Source of the DNA: Quercus robur
Lineage: Eukaryota > Streptophyta > Magnoliopsida > Fagales > Fagaceae
DNA length: 64,000 nucleotides
Assembly: GCF_932294415.1 (NCBI RefSeq)
Contig: NC_065536.1
Coordinates: 53,416,354 to 53,480,353 of the forward strand
Reading direction: 5' to 3'
Positions 22,947 to 34,862 of this stretch are shown in pieces. The position numbers and the translations under genes were made by a program. Numbering within the stretch: the stretch's first letter is position 1; each line of letters starts with the position of its first letter. A model generated the notes under the pieces. That model did no database searches, was not told the DNA's origin, and was given only the letters and a program-made list of their open reading frames with translations.

Positions 22947-23618
22947 TGTTAGGGCATATGTGATTCATTGTTAGGAACATATGTCAACATTTTATGTAAT
23001 TGGCTAATCCTTTGACAAAATGCATTTTACTTGTATTTGGGTAGATCTAGGATGTGTTTAATGCTTCAAGAAATAAGGTTTCAAGTTCAAGTGTTAAAGC
23101 CGTGCAAGTTTGTTCAAGAATCAAGTGAGAAAGTGTTGGATTTTAAAGCTCGACAACTAGCATCTATCGAGGTTTAAAAGCTGCTGAAGCCCGTGGCTTG
23201 ATAGCTAGCTTGATAGATGGCTATCTATCAAGGTTTATGAAACTCAGTTTTTTAAAGCTGTTTTTCATCCAATCCGTGGATATATGTTTGGGCTTTCTTT
23301 TCTCACAACCCTAAGCATATATAAGGATTATTTTAAGGGCCGTAAAAGGTTACGCACAGTTGCACAAGAGCACAATTCCACAAGTGTGAAGAAAAGTGTG
23401 ATCGGAAACTTAGTTTGCCCTAATTCTTCTTTCTCTTCAAGAAGCTGCTGTGTTTGTACACCATAGGGTTTTGTGACCAAGCAACTTCATGATCTTCATC
23501 GTGTGATAAACATAAGAACTTTGCAGCTATGTATTTCCACACATGTTTTCAAATACATGAGAATGAACAGTAATATTTAGCTTTTACCTACTTATTTTTT
23601 CAAATACACTTTCCAACA
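22947..23618. mobile_element. Possible LTR-derived segment
   Basis: Starts TGTTAGGG and ends CCAACA, with a cluster of short palindromic words (CTTGATAGCTAGCTTGATAG, TATCTATCAAGG) reminiscent of LTR regulatory zones. It replaces the second half of a MITE. No target duplication can be seen (left TAGGA, right GATTC). Present in copy B at 55858-56529. Confidence 0.35.
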
Positions 23619-24038
23619 GATTCTCTATCATTTTCTCTATCTCATTTAAATATTATTTCTTCATTCATTCTTTATTCTTTTTTTTATCATCATTTATTCT
23701 TCCTATATTCATTCCCAACAATTATATTTTTCAATAAAAAGTGTTATATCCACAACATTTTTTGCAATACTTTCACAAGAATCACATCAAAATCTTATGT
23801 AGAAAGTTGTTACTAGTTTTAATTTGAACTCACTGCTGAAATTATTTTTTTACTCACCAATATTAGCTAATAACAATCTATTACTCAAGATTTATAGTGA
23901 AAATATTATGGTAGCATTTCTTAATTGCCATTTCTTTTTTTTTTTTTATATTATTTTTCCTTTCTTAATTTCATCCATACGTTTTTTTTTTCTTTTTTTT
24001 CTCTTGGGTTTTTCTCCACCACACACGTATCCCACTCC

Positions 24039-24045
24039 TATATAT
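24039..24045 (+). promoter_or_regulatory. Probable TATA box of TPS-A
   Basis: TATATAT about 115 bp before the start codon, followed by a CT-rich leader typical of plant 5'UTRs. Conserved at 56940-56946 before TPS-B. Confidence 0.5.
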
Positions 24046-25179
24046 CTATCTACTCTTCTTTTTCTTTTTCTAGTTCATTCCGGACTCTCTCTTTCATTCT
24101 CTAGCTCTCTCTTTTTTTACTTTTTCTATTTCTACTTGATTCTAGAACACTCTCTAGCATGGCACTAATCCATCACTTCCATTTGTCCCATTTGTGCTCC
24201 TTCACACATGACTTACCAAAATATGCCACGAAAAAATCTCTTCTTATGCACCACCACCACCACCCCCACCCCCACCACCACCACCACCACCAATTCCGAT
24301 GCTTGGCAAGTGCACCAACTTCACATGTCCAAGATGACAGACAATCCGCCAATTACCAGCCAAGCATTTGGAGTTACGACTTTGTGCAGTCCTTAAAGAG
24401 TGATTTTGTGGTGACTACATCTCTTTAACTCCTTTGTGTCACCTCTCCCCCTTCATTTCTCTTCTTTGAAAAGCAAAGAAAGTTTGTTAACTATGATTAA
24501 TAATAAGAAGTTTGTTAACTACTAATTAATAACGTACCAGACAAACCATATTTAAAAGTTCAATTAAATATTTATTCACACATGTACACATAATATCCAC
24601 AATTGTACACGTGATATACACATTTTAAAATGTCAAAAAGGTGATAACCCTGTTTAAACGTGGAAAGGGCTGAAATAAGTATGAAAATGTGAAATGAGTT
24701 GTGTGGGAGAATCATTATCCTTAATTAACAGCTATATATCTTTCTTTTTTTCCTTACAATAAGTGGGGAATAAAGGGTTGAAACTCAAATTCACCATGGG
24801 AGATATAATTGGGTAGTGTCTTTGAGCCACAAGGTTGTTGATATTTTTGTCATATTTTGCTATAACTCATGAAGTAGTCAATAAGTGTAAAGTGTTACAC
24901 TATATTTCTCCTATAATCATGTTGTGACCATGCAGGGTGAACTATACGAAGATAGGGTAAAGAAAGTGGAAGAAGATGTGAGGAGTATGATTAATAATGA
25001 AAATGCGGACTTAGTGGAAACACTGGAACTGATTGATAATGTTCAACGATTAGGTTTGGGGCACCGCTTTGAGAAGGACATAGCAAGAGCCCTTGTAAAG
25101 TTTGCATCTTCAAAAGGTTGTAACGAGAGAGTAGAGAAGAGTCTGCATGCTACTGCTCTCAGCTTTAGGCTCCTCAGAC

Positions 25180-25184
25180 AACAC
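25180..25184 (+). repeat. Target-site duplication AACAC, left
   Basis: AACAC is repeated at 33603-33607 on the other side of the element. Copy B has a single AACAC at the corresponding point of exon 2. Confidence 0.95.
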
Positions 25185-26289
25185 TGTAAGGTTGAATTTA
25201 TTCAACCATCTAATTGGCTTTATTCCGTGCCAAATTTGCTTGTAATTCAACATTTAGTAACCCTGTATTTAGGTGGGCTTGTTGTAAGGGTAGTGAGTGA
25301 GATAGAGTGAAGTTTGCTCAAGAGTGTGCAAGAAAACAGAGACTCGCGGCTGGGACTCGCGGGTGACTCGCGGCTGCAAGCCGCCAAAAGCAGCACACGT
25401 GCCAAGCATGCTGGAAGATGAACAGTCATGCTAGCTGGAGCACTACAGGAAAAAACAGGACAACTGGCCATACGGTTAACTCGCGACTGGATCTCGCGAC
25501 TTAGTCAAGCCGCGAGGTCAAGCCGCGAGCCACCCCTGTTTTGTAAAACCTGACGTTTCACATTCCTCTCCCACTCCAGTATAAATACCCCTTTTACCCA
25601 CGATTGAAAGAGAGCTTCCAGAGAGAATTTTGAAAGAGAAACCCTAAAGAAAAACCAGATTTCACCCACAATCTCTACCTTAGAGTCTCTTTAAATTCCT
25701 CAACTCTCTTCCTCTCCATTGTCAAATCCTTGAGAGGCATTATACCAAACCTGGTTCTCACCATCATCATCACTGTGAGACAGTTGTTTGGATTTCTGGG
25801 AAGCAGTTAGGAAGGAACCAATCTTCATTGGTTGATGCTACGGTCTAGTAGCGGAATCCGGGAAGCTAGAAAAGAAAAAGGTTCGGCGCAACCTCGTTGG
25901 AGCAAGAAGCTTGGAGGGCTTAGGTGCACTGGGTAGATTAGGCTTGGAGGGTCTATTGCTGTCCTTGTATCCCAACTGTATTTTCTAGTGGATTGTTTAC
26001 CGCTTGGAGGGCGGCGGAGAGGTTTTTCGCCGAGGACTTCGGTTTCCTCTTCGATAACACATCGCGTGTTGTCTTTGTGTTTGCATCTTCCTTCCTCTCT
26101 ATCTTTGCCTTTTTATTATCTGCTGTGGTTTTATTTTGTTATGGCTTAGATAGTCTTTAACCAATTTCGTATTATAGCATGTGTTAAGTTTCCGCACACT
26201 AGTTGTTTGACATATTGCTTGTATTGGTTAAGTTGTAATTTGGGGGTCTAAACGTTCAAAGGTGTTTTGTACACGTTTTTGAACTTTCA
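25185..26289 (+). repeat. 5' LTR of the Sirevirus-like element
   Basis: Runs from TGTAAGGTTG to GAACTTTCA. Contains a TATAAATA box at 25580-25587. A dense zone of CGCGG/CGCGAC/GCCGCGAG words lies at 25340-25530, in part mutually complementary. Confidence 0.95.
25580..25587 (+). promoter_or_regulatory. TATA box of the LTR promoter
   Basis: TATAAATA after CACTCCAG, conserved in all three LTRs of the family in this window (32889 plus, 44018 minus). Confidence 0.6.
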
Positions 26290-26291
26290 AT

Positions 26292-26303
26292 TGGTATCAG
26301 AGC
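26292..26303 (+). other. Primer-binding site, initiator tRNA-Met
   Basis: TGGTATCAGAGC starts two bases after the LTR. This is the standard plant copia primer site. Confidence 0.95.
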
Positions 26304-26358
26304 GGGTACACTGCTATTGGTTTCATTACCATTGTGTGATCCTTGACTCCCTTTTGAG

Positions 26359-28329
26359 ATGGATAGGTCTCAATCCCTAAATGCACCTCCATATTTTGAT
26401 GGTAGTAATTATGCTTTTTGGAAGGTTCGCATGAGAGCTTTTCTGTGTTCTATTGATGAATCCGTTTAGGATGCTGTTGAGATTGGTTGGACCAAACCTG
26501 AGGCAGCCAAATCCACATGGGATAAGGCAGCACTTGCTGCATCTAATGCTAACAGTAAAACACTCAATGTTATTTTCTGTGGTGTGTCTCCAGATGAATT
26601 TCACAGGATTTCTCACATTACCATTGCCAAAGAAGCATGGGAGATTCTGGAAACCACTTATGAAGGCACGAAGAAAGTGAAAGACACCAAGTTACAAATG
26701 CTGACCACTCGGTTTGAAGAGCTCAAAATGAGTGAGGATGAGTCTTTTGACTCTTTCTATGGAAAGCTAAATGAGGTGGTTGTCAGTAAGTTCAACTTGG
26801 GGGAGAAAACGGAGGACTCAAAGATTGTAAGGAAGATCCTTCGATCATTGCCGGAAAGTTTTCGTGCTAAAGTGACAGCAATTGAAGAGAGCAAGGATCT
26901 TGATGACATCAAAGTACAGGAGCTGGTTGGTTCTCTGCAGACTTATGAGATGTCGCTGCCCAATCAACGGAAGAGTAAATCCCTTGCTCTAAAGACCATT
27001 AATGAGAAGGTGGAAGATCAAGACTCATCGGGAGAAGATGTGGTTGACAAAGATGTAGCCTACCTTGTCAAAAATTTCAGAAAGTTCTTGAAATTCAAAA
27101 ATAATGGCAAGTTTGATGATAAAAGAAAATTCCAAAGGTCTGGAAGGGAGAAGAGGGATTTCAAAAAGAAAGATGGAAAAGAATCCCAACCCACACAAGG
27201 TGTCACTTGTTTCGAATGTAACGGGCATGGACACTTTAAGAAGGAATGTCCGAATTATTTGAAATCGAAAGGTAAAGTGTATGCCACGACCTTGAGTGAC
27301 TCGGATTTGTCTGACTCAGAATCTGAAGAGAGCTGTGATGGAGAGGGGACCTATTAAGCTTTTATGACTATTGCTCATGTTGAGTCTTCGGATGAGTTGA
27401 ATCTGCTTGTACGAGACCTTGGAGAACATAGTGATGATGAATCACTAGGAATTGTTGAAGAATCAGATGCTGAAGAAGATGAAAGCACAGCAAATCTTCA
27501 AGAGAATTATAACTCACTCTTGGAGAAGTCGGATGAGTACACAAGGGTGGCCAAGGTTGCTGTGAGAAAAATGAAGAAGGCTGAGGAGGACTACAAAAGT
27601 CTCCTAATTCGATATAGGGAGGCCAAATGTGAGATAGAAACACTGAATGGTGAGTTGTCCGAAGCTTACACAAAAGTGAGATTTCTTGAGAATGAGGTTG
27701 TGCAAGTGAATGCTAAAATAGAGAGGGTCACCACCAAGAAGCTAGATGATGTTATATCATCTCAAAAGAGCTTTTCAGACAAATCCGGATTGGGATATAC
27801 CGGAGGAAGTAGTTCATCTGGAAATGTCACTAAAGAAGTGAAGTTTGTAAAGGCCAAAGATCCAGTTGTAGCTGACCTTACTGGTGAGAAGCTCGAGGTG
27901 GAGGAGAAGAAGAATGTGGTGAACCAACGGATGCTGAATCCCCGTAATCAGTCTGTGGGCAGGTCTGAATCTCGTGCCAAGTCACGTCCACGACCACAAA
28001 GAGGTCCTAGAGGAACTTATGTGTGCCATTATTGCGGACTTCAAGGGCATACTCGACCAAATTGCCAGAAGCTAAGAGCAAAGAACAGTGCAACTCCTCA
28101 AAGGTCAGGAGGACCCAGAAATGATAGGAGAATTTGGGCAGGTGATCAATCTAGAGATCAAAATGGAGATCCCGGAATGATGAACGTGATGAAGATGATT
28201 GGTGCATTCACCAACTGCTTGGAAAGCTTCTCACGAAGGTTTGAAAGCCCTAACTCCCGTACCCAATCCTATAAGGAAATCACCCCAAACGCAAGTGACG
28301 TGTGGGTGAAAAAGGGTACTCATGCATAA
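26359..28329 (+). pseudogene. Copia-type gag with two in-frame stops
   Basis: The frame opens with MDRSQSLNAPPYFDG and NYAFWKVRM, the start of copia-type gag (UBN2 family), and runs 657 codons including the stop. Two CCHC zinc knuckles bind RNA: CFECNGHGHFKKEC near 27208 and CHYCGLQGHTRPNC near 28023. A charged, coiled-coil-like segment lies between them. TAG at 26467-26469 replaces the Trp seen in the second copy (41271-43244), and TAA at 27355-27357 replaces a Ser. Otherwise the frame is open. The product would be the structural protein of the particle. As it stands it needs readthrough or another element's Gag. Confidence 0.92.
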
Positions 28330-29796
28330 GCATTACAACATGTCCATGCTTTAATACTTCCTATGCTTTGTGACAATGGTTGTTCGGTTTGCTTGCTGTT
28401 TTTGATGTTGGTTGTTTGCTTGTCTACTTGTGAATTTTTTTTAAATTTGTTTTATCAATCTTTTTGTTTCTTGTGTTAAAAAAAAAATCCAAAAATCACA
28501 TAAAAAATTAGAAAATCAAAAAGCTTGATTGACTTTGTTGAGTTTTGTCTCAAAACTTGTTTTGTCTTGTACCTTTGTGTTAATGGCTTTGTGCATTTTC
28601 GAGCATTGCTTATTTTCATGCACTTATATCACTGTGGGAAAAATCTTGAAATCTATGTGATTGTTGTAAATAGATCTTCAAACTTGTCATGAATGATTAG
28701 TGAATGGTTATGTTGATCTTGAGACATGCATAGACTTGTGTCTATATATCTTCCCACTCTTTATTTTTGTTTTGCTAAAAAGAGCTCACCAAATGTAAAT
28801 CTCCAAATGAAAAGAGATATTGAGCTGCAAAAGCCTGTCGTACATTCTAGTATTCGACTAAGAAAAAGGGTAAGCGACCTTATATTAAAGTGAATGTTTA
28901 TTCAAAAAGCCAAAGGCTTGTTCATTAAAGTGAAATGTCAAATATCACTCTCACAATGAGAGGTGATTGCCTCAAAAGATCGAAAAGATCAAATGCTATG
29001 ACTAAAAGTGGAGTAAAATGTAAAGCTCCAAGTCTTGTTATCAAGTGTTGTGGGAGGTCATATATACATATTTCTGTAATTGAGATAGGTCACATGATCT
29101 AGTGCTAATGGTGTATGCCTTGGTTGAATCGATCATTGAAGCTTCACGTTAGACGAAGGACTATCTCATTGTTGATATCCACACACAACACACAAGTTTA
29201 TGTTCAATAAATGCCATATTCATTTGTGTGATTGTACTTGATGAAATGTGTTTTCACATGCTCAATCTTTGTTAATTCAAGCACAAAAAGACTTTTGAGT
29301 ATTTTAGGTGTTTTTGGAAAGTATTTTGTTTAAAAAATCTGAAAATTTCAAAAATCCAGTTTTGCCCTGTTTTGGCGGCTCAGTCGCGGGTATGTCAAGT
29401 CGCGAGCCTCAGTCGCATCTTCGCTGGTCATTTTTGGCGACTTGTTCGCGAGTGGAAGGTCCAGTCGCGATGTTCACTCAGAGATTTTCGCGGCTCAGCT
29501 CGCGACTTACTCGTGGGTAGACCTTCCAGTCGCGAAAAACACTTAGAAAAATTTTTCAAATTTTTGTTCTTGAGTGCTTTGGCGGCTTGAGCTGGCGACT
29601 GTGTGGCGACTTAATCAAGTCGCGAAAAACGCGTGTTTTGCAGAAACAGGAGCAGTTTTTAAACTTTTTTTCAGTTTTCCCTCGAACTTTTGTAACTGTT
29701 CATCTTCTCTCTAAACTATCTTCCTTCCAAACACTTCGTGAATCCATTTTCAAACCTCATTGGTGCTTCATTTCTTATCCAAATCATCAAGAAAAG
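28330..29796 (+). other. Non-coding region replacing pol
   Basis: Pol would be expected here in an autonomous relative, but no RT, integrase or protease motif appears. 29380-29640 is a cluster of CGCGA/TCGCGAC words. 29690-29796 is CT-rich and 5'UTR-like, ending at a splice donor, and is conserved in the second copy (about 39788-39900, minus strand). Confidence 0.7.
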
Positions 29797-30495
29797 GTAT
29801 GGGTTTTGCTTTCTCAATCTCATTTTCCTTTTTCCTGCATATTTTTGTTACCGTTTGGACTGATAGTGTGTTCGAAATACTTCTCTCTTTGTGTAATGGG
29901 TATGGAGTGTCTTGTTTGATATTGTTCTCACCTGTTTTCATGCTGAGCGGTCACAATGTGTTTTTTCATTGTTCTGATTTTTGCCTATTATTGAGTCTGA
30001 AAATCTTTTCTTAAATGGGTTTGGTTTCTATTTGACTTACTCATTTCACTTGCTTAAGTATTGATGTTGGTGTTCGGTATTGGTTACTGAGTTTTTATGA
30101 TAACATAATGTATGTCTCTCAACCATGTGCTCTAGTGTGGATGATTGGTTTCTTCATGTTGAAATATTTTCCCCTTGTTCATATCTCTGGTGAAGTGTTT
30201 TATGTTATCTGCTCTAAATGTTCGAATGCTGTATCTGTTTGCATATCATGGTCATGATAACCTGTCTCATTGACAGTTTTGTCAGTTGTGTTGTCTATCT
30301 ATGTCTTGGTGCACTATCACCATTTTGCTGCACCTGTTATTTTGTGCTTCTTTGTATTGTTGGAAGTTTGGTTGGGTCTGCACTATCTTCAGTTTGTGTT
30401 TATATATTGAAATTTTGTTTACACTGAATCTTGTTGACAATTATCTTGTGTGGTATTGTTGTTTGGTTCTTTGCTGTGGGCCTGTTCTCTTGCAG
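29797..30495 (+). other. Predicted 5'UTR intron upstream of the second gene
   Basis: Donor AAG|GTATGG at 29797 and acceptor TCTCTTGCAG directly before the ATG at 30496, with T-rich DNA between. In the minus-strand copy the same donor (AAAAAG|GTATGG, 39788) and an acceptor CTACAG directly before the ATG (39104) are kept, giving introns of 699 and 684 bp. Open frame through part of this interval (from 30286) is probably fortuitous. Confidence 0.65.
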
Positions 30496-31641
30496 ATGTC
30501 TCGTCGATCTTCCAGGGGTAAAGAAATTGTTGCTGACGAACTAGCAACACCAGTTGCTAAAAGGACTCGTCTATCATCTCAGGCATCTCAAGATCCCAAT
30601 GAGGATAGGTTCAGACTTCCGCTTAACTCACACGCCTACTCAAATGTGTTTGACAAGTCAACCACTATAGTGGAACGGGTGGTAGAGTTCAACACCTTAG
30701 GGACCACTTTCATCCCTCGAATCTTTGAGAAACGAGATTGGGCAAACTTGTTCGGGAACTTTGATGATCCAATGGATGAGCTGGTCAAAGAATGCTTCTC
30801 CAATGCAACTGATCTTGGACCTGAACTCATTTTCTGGGTCAAAGGAATAGAGTTTAGTGTTACCCCAGACTCCATCGCAGATCTTCTCGGCATCACCAGA
30901 CCTCAGAATGTGAATATAACTCCTTATGATGAACGAAATCCAAAAGTTGGAGAAATTTTACAAATCCTAGGATACGATCATGAAGTATCCAGTGCAGGAA
31001 CATCCATCAGCACCGCAAAGTTTGCACCTGAGCTGACCACACTGAAGTTGATCATGTTCACCAATCTCTACCCACTGTCCAACACTACATTCATCAATCT
31101 TGGGAGAGCTCTATTTCTTTGTGACCTTATTACAGGAGCCCCCATTGATATATGTGCTCACATCTACTACACCTTGAGGAAGACCGCGTGTCGATCTGCA
31201 GCTCGAGGAGTTATTCCATTTTGCAGTCTCATCATGAAGCTCATTCTTCGTGCAGGCATTATTCCTCCTGCAGATGGAAAAATGTTGACTCGTCAACGTC
31301 CCATTTCCTTGTTCACTCTTCAAGCTAGCAGAAGTCACTCCTCTAAATCACTAAGAAGTGCTCACATCTCTCCGGTTACTCCATCTGCCCCTGACTCAGA
31401 GACACCTGCACATACCACATCTACATCACGTGCTGTTCCTGAAGCTTCACCAGCTAGTATTCCGCAAGCACAGACTGCTCCTCATACTGATAGAGTCGGC
31501 AGTGTACTTGAGCATATTCAGAAACGCGTTGATGAGCTTGTGGCACTTCTCTACTCCACAAACAACCATGTCCAAATGCGTCTCGAGACTATGGAGAATC
31601 AGCTAGATGATATTCAACGAAAGTTGGACGAGAGCCTTTAG
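30496..31641 (+). CDS. Second element gene, 'putative plant transposon protein'-like
   Basis: 381 aa with an uninterrupted frame. The N-terminus is basic and nuclear-signal-like (MSRRSSRGKE, KRTR). The body has landmarks FIPRIFEKRDWANLF, VKECFSN, FWVKGIEFSVTPDSI and ADLLGI. This pattern resembles the family called putative plant transposon protein (recalled as Transposase_32); the assignment is from pattern memory. A Ser/Pro/Thr-rich linker follows (about residues 285-330), then a C-terminal coiled coil (LEHIQKRVDELVALL to MENQLDDIQRKLDESL). It sits where Sireviruses carry an env-like gene, but I see no signal peptide or convincing membrane segment if translation starts at 30496. Biochemical function is unknown. 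A diverged, broken homologue is at 38676-39104. I chose the 30496 start because the splice acceptor abuts it and both copies agree. Confidence 0.75.
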   Translation: MSRRSSRGKEIVADELATPVAKRTRLSSQASQDPNEDRFRLPLNSHAYSNVFDKSTTIVERVVEFNTLGTTFIPRIFEKRDWANLFGNFDDPMDELVKECFSNATDLGPELIFWVKGIEFSVTPDSIADLLGITRPQNVNITPYDERNPKVGEILQILGYDHEVSSAGTSISTAKFAPELTTLKLIMFTNLYPLSNTTFINLGRALFLCDLITGAPIDICAHIYYTLRKTACRSAARGVIPFCSLIMKLILRAGIIPPADGKMLTRQRPISLFTLQASRSHSSKSLRSAHISPVTPSAPDSETPAHTTSTSRAVPEASPASIPQAQTAPHTDRVGSVLEHIQKRVDELVALLYSTNNHVQMRLETMENQLDDIQRKLDESL

Positions 31642-31652
31642 CTATTCGTGAC

Positions 31653-31720
31653 AAAAAGGGGGAGAGCATTCAGTAAGGGGGAGAAAAGTTCAAAGGGAAG
31701 TGTGCATAGTGATAGGGGGA
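31653..31720 (+). other. Multiple polypurine tracts
   Basis: AAAAAGGGGGAG (31653), AAGGGGGAG (31675) and AGGGGGAG (31714) follow the stop codon of the second gene. Repeated polypurine tracts upstream of the true one are known from Sireviruses. The minus-strand copy shows CTCCCCCTC and CTCCCCTC at about 38424-38455. Confidence 0.7.
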
Positions 31721-32494
31721 GTACACACATACTTTTGTCATACTTTTGTTTTTAGTCTTATCCTCTAAACTTATGGTTTTAGGTTTATGTTTGTTGCGTA
31801 CTATTTAATGTTTTTATGGGTTTGATACACTGTGTTTTGGTGTATAGCTGTTTCTAACTCTTAACCTATACTCTTGGTTTAATCTTTAATATATTTTGAT
31901 GATGTTATTCAGGATGTTTTTGTGGTTTGTACCCATGTGCTTTTGTAAGCTTTTAGGGTTAATGTTTTATGCATAGTTTGTAGGCTTTATGGTATGTACC
32001 TTGCTTAATGCAGCCTTTATGCTATGTTGAAATCAGTACTTTAATCTAAATGTTCTGCATTTTGGTTTATGTACTGTCACTCTTGTGCCCTTGTAGGATT
32101 GTTCCTAGATGCATATGTCTTGTGTGTTATGCATTGGTTGAGTGTTGAGCATACAAGTGTCTTGCCTTGTGCTTGTTAACTTGTATGTCCTTGTGTTCAT
32201 TCCAAGTGTGAATGAGCACTGTGATCACTACCTAGTGGTGTTCACTTGGTTGATCAAGCCATGGTTTGTTTATTAACTCCATCTTTGCTTGATCACATAT
32301 TGCCTGTTTCATATGCATTTATAATTTTCTGCTTACAATGATCATGGTGTATTGTTGTGTTTCAGGAGTATTATGTTCATATGATTCAAGTGCTTCACAG
32401 CTTCTAGAGTTAGGTGTGAGTGAGTTTTGTTCAACTATTCCCAACTCACATGTTAAGTCTAGAGTTTGTTTTAGGGTTTTGTCACGGAATAGCC
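31721..32494 (+). other. 3' non-coding region of the element
   Basis: T-rich, no coding potential. Conserved in reverse orientation at about 37665-38400 in the second copy. Confidence 0.7.
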
Positions 32495-32506
32495 AAAGGG
32501 GGAGAT
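32495..32506 (+). other. Polypurine tract
   Basis: AAAGGGGGAGAT immediately precedes the 3' LTR; primer for plus-strand synthesis. Confidence 0.9.
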
Positions 32507-33602
32507 TGTAAGGTTGAATTTATTCAACCATCTAATTGGCTTTATTCCGTGCCAAATTTGCTTGTAATTCAGCATTTAGTAACCCTGTATTTAGGTGGGC
32601 TTGTTATAAGGGTAGTGAGTGAGATAGAGTGAAGTTTGCTCAAGAGTGTGCAAGAAAACAGAGACTCGCGGCTGGGACTCGCGGGTGACTCGCGGCTGCA
32701 AGCCGCCAGAAGCAGCACACGTGCCAAGCATGCTGGAAGATGACCAGTCATGCTAGCTGGAGCACTACAGGAAAAAACAGGACAACTGGCCATACGGTTA
32801 ACTCGCGACTGGATCTCGCGACTTAGTCAAGCCGCGAGCCACCCCTGTTTTGTAAAACCTGACGTTTCACATTCCTCTCCCACTCCAGTATAAATACCCC
32901 TTTTACCCACAATTGAAAGAAAGCTTCCAGAGAGAATTTTGAAAGAGAAACCCTAAAGAAAAACCAGATTGTTTCACCCACAATCTCTACCTTAGAGTCT
33001 CTTCAAATTCCTCAACTCTCTTCCTCTCCATTGTCAAATCCTTGAGAGGTATTTTACCAAACCTGGTTCTCACCATCATCATCACTGTGAGACAGTTGTT
33101 TGGATTTCTGGGAAGCAGTTAGGAAGGAACCAATCTTCATTGGTTGATGCTACGGTCTAGTAGCGGAATCCGGGAAGCTAGAAAAGAAAAAGGTTCGGCG
33201 CAACCTCGTTGGAGCAAGAAGCTTGGAGGGCTTAGGTGCACTGGGTAGATTAGGCTTGGAGGGTCTATTGCTGTCCTTGTATCCCAACTGTATTTTCTAG
33301 TGGATTGTTTACCGCTTGGAGGGCGGCGGAGAGGTTTTTCGCCGAGGACTTCGGTTTCCTCTTCGATAACACATCGCGTGTTGTCTTTGTGTTTGCATCT
33401 TCCTTCCTCTCTATCTTTGCCTTTTTATTATCTGCTGTGGTTTTATTTTGTTATGGCTTAGATAGTCTTTAACCAATTTCGTATTATAGCATGTGTTAAG
33501 TTTCCGCACACTAGTTGTTTGACATATTGCTTGTATTGGTTAAGTTGTAATTTGGGGGGTCTAAACGTTCAAAAGTGTTTTGTACACGTTTTTGAACTTT
33601 CA
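32507..33602 (+). repeat. 3' LTR of the Sirevirus-like element
   Basis: About 99% identical to 25185-26289. The main difference is loss of about 12 bp (one GCCGCGAG-type word) in the CG-rich zone. Confidence 0.95.
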
Positions 33603-34583
33603 AACACGGCTATGAAGTTTCTCCAGGTATAATTAAATATCTACCTTCTGGGACATCACGGGTCCTTTTCAATATATGGTCCTCATGATTTCTAGATTTT
33701 GTGATATTAAGGTAATACAAATTTTATTGCATAATTATTATTATTTTTTTTTTTACAAAGTAATGCAATCATCAATCATAGAAAATGTAATTGGGAAATA
33801 CATATATTATATTATTAAAATTTGCCCATTATATTTATTTTCATATCAATTTATAATTTTTACTACATTTTATAAAGTAAAAGTTTTACAAAGTAATGCA
33901 ATCATCACTCATAAAAAAATAAAAAAATAAAAAAAAAAAATAATTGGGACATACATTTATTATATTGTTAAAATCCACCAATCGTATTTCTTATCATATT
34001 AATTTGTAATTTTTACTATGGTAAAATTTGTAATATCTATAGCATTTTTCATTAGTGTCAACCTCGTAACCTTATAATCTTATTGGATAATGTCTGTATG
34101 GAACTCAGATGTATTCAACAGATTCAAGGACGATAGTGGCAATTTCAAGGAATTCCTTAGAAAGGATGTTCAAGGAATGCTCAGTCTATATGAAGCCTCG
34201 TATCTTGCTTTTGAAGGAGAAAATCTCTTGGATGAGGCCCTGGCATTCACAAGAATGCATCTCAAGGACCTCAAAAGGGATGTAAGTAAAAGCATCGCAG
34301 AACAAATTAGTCACGCATTGGAGGTTCCATTGCACCATAGAATGCTAAGGCTGGAAGCTCGATGGTATATTGAGGCATATAGTAAGAGGGAGGATGCCAA
34401 TGGTGTTCTACTTGAACTCGCCAAGTTGGATTTTAACATTGTGCAATCATTACATCAAGCTGAGCTTCAAGAAATGTCGAGGTAAGATAATTCTCAATGT
34501 AATTATATGTGATCAATTAGGCGGGCTTTTGCTAAATAACGTTACCAAAAAAAAAAATTGCATGTTAAGTGGGAACTAATTAA

Positions 34584-34862
<279 letters not shown>

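Larger units (their letters stand above)
19987..24158. other. OMT-A/TPS-A intergenic region
   Basis: Collinear with 52876-57033. From left to right it holds a hairpin MITE (20487-20723), sequence whose inverted copy lies at 14174-14783, a GA microsatellite at about 21604-21620, a GGTGGT-rich stretch (21945-22230) with spurious open frames, MITE remnants (22625-22940), an LTR-like segment (22947-23618) and AT-rich DNA leading to the TPS promoter. No additional gene is supported. Confidence 0.75.
25185..33602 (+). mobile_element. Non-autonomous Sirevirus-like Ty1/copia retrotransposon
   Basis: Complete element of 8418 bp: LTRs of 1105 and 1096 bp, initiator-Met tRNA primer site, gag with two zinc knuckles, a second gene (30496-31641), several extra AAGGGGGAG tracts after that gene, and a polypurine tract directly before the 3' LTR. 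Multiple polypurine tracts and a gene between the coding core and the 3' LTR are features known from the Sirevirus (SIRE/Maximus) lineage. No protease, integrase or reverse transcriptase exists here; about 1.5 kb of non-coding DNA follows gag. The LTRs differ at about 10 substitutions and 3 indels by eye (about 99% identical), so insertion is fairly recent and later than the gene duplication. Confidence 0.92.

Noticed and set aside
22947..23618. Confident solo LTR
   Set aside because: TGTT...AACA ends are suggestive, but the flanking 5-mers (TAGGA and GATTC) do not match and no internal counterpart is in the window. Kept only as a low-confidence feature.
30286..30495. Hydrophobic N-terminal extension of the second element gene (membrane or env-like segment)
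   Set aside because: It lies in a T-rich predicted intron with a good acceptor directly before the ATG at 30496, and the diverged copy keeps the acceptor-ATG arrangement but not the hydrophobic peptide.
25185..33602. The insertion as a spliceable intron of TPS-A
   Set aside because: It has TG...CA ends, a primer site, LTRs and a target duplication; nothing indicates splice sites at its edges.
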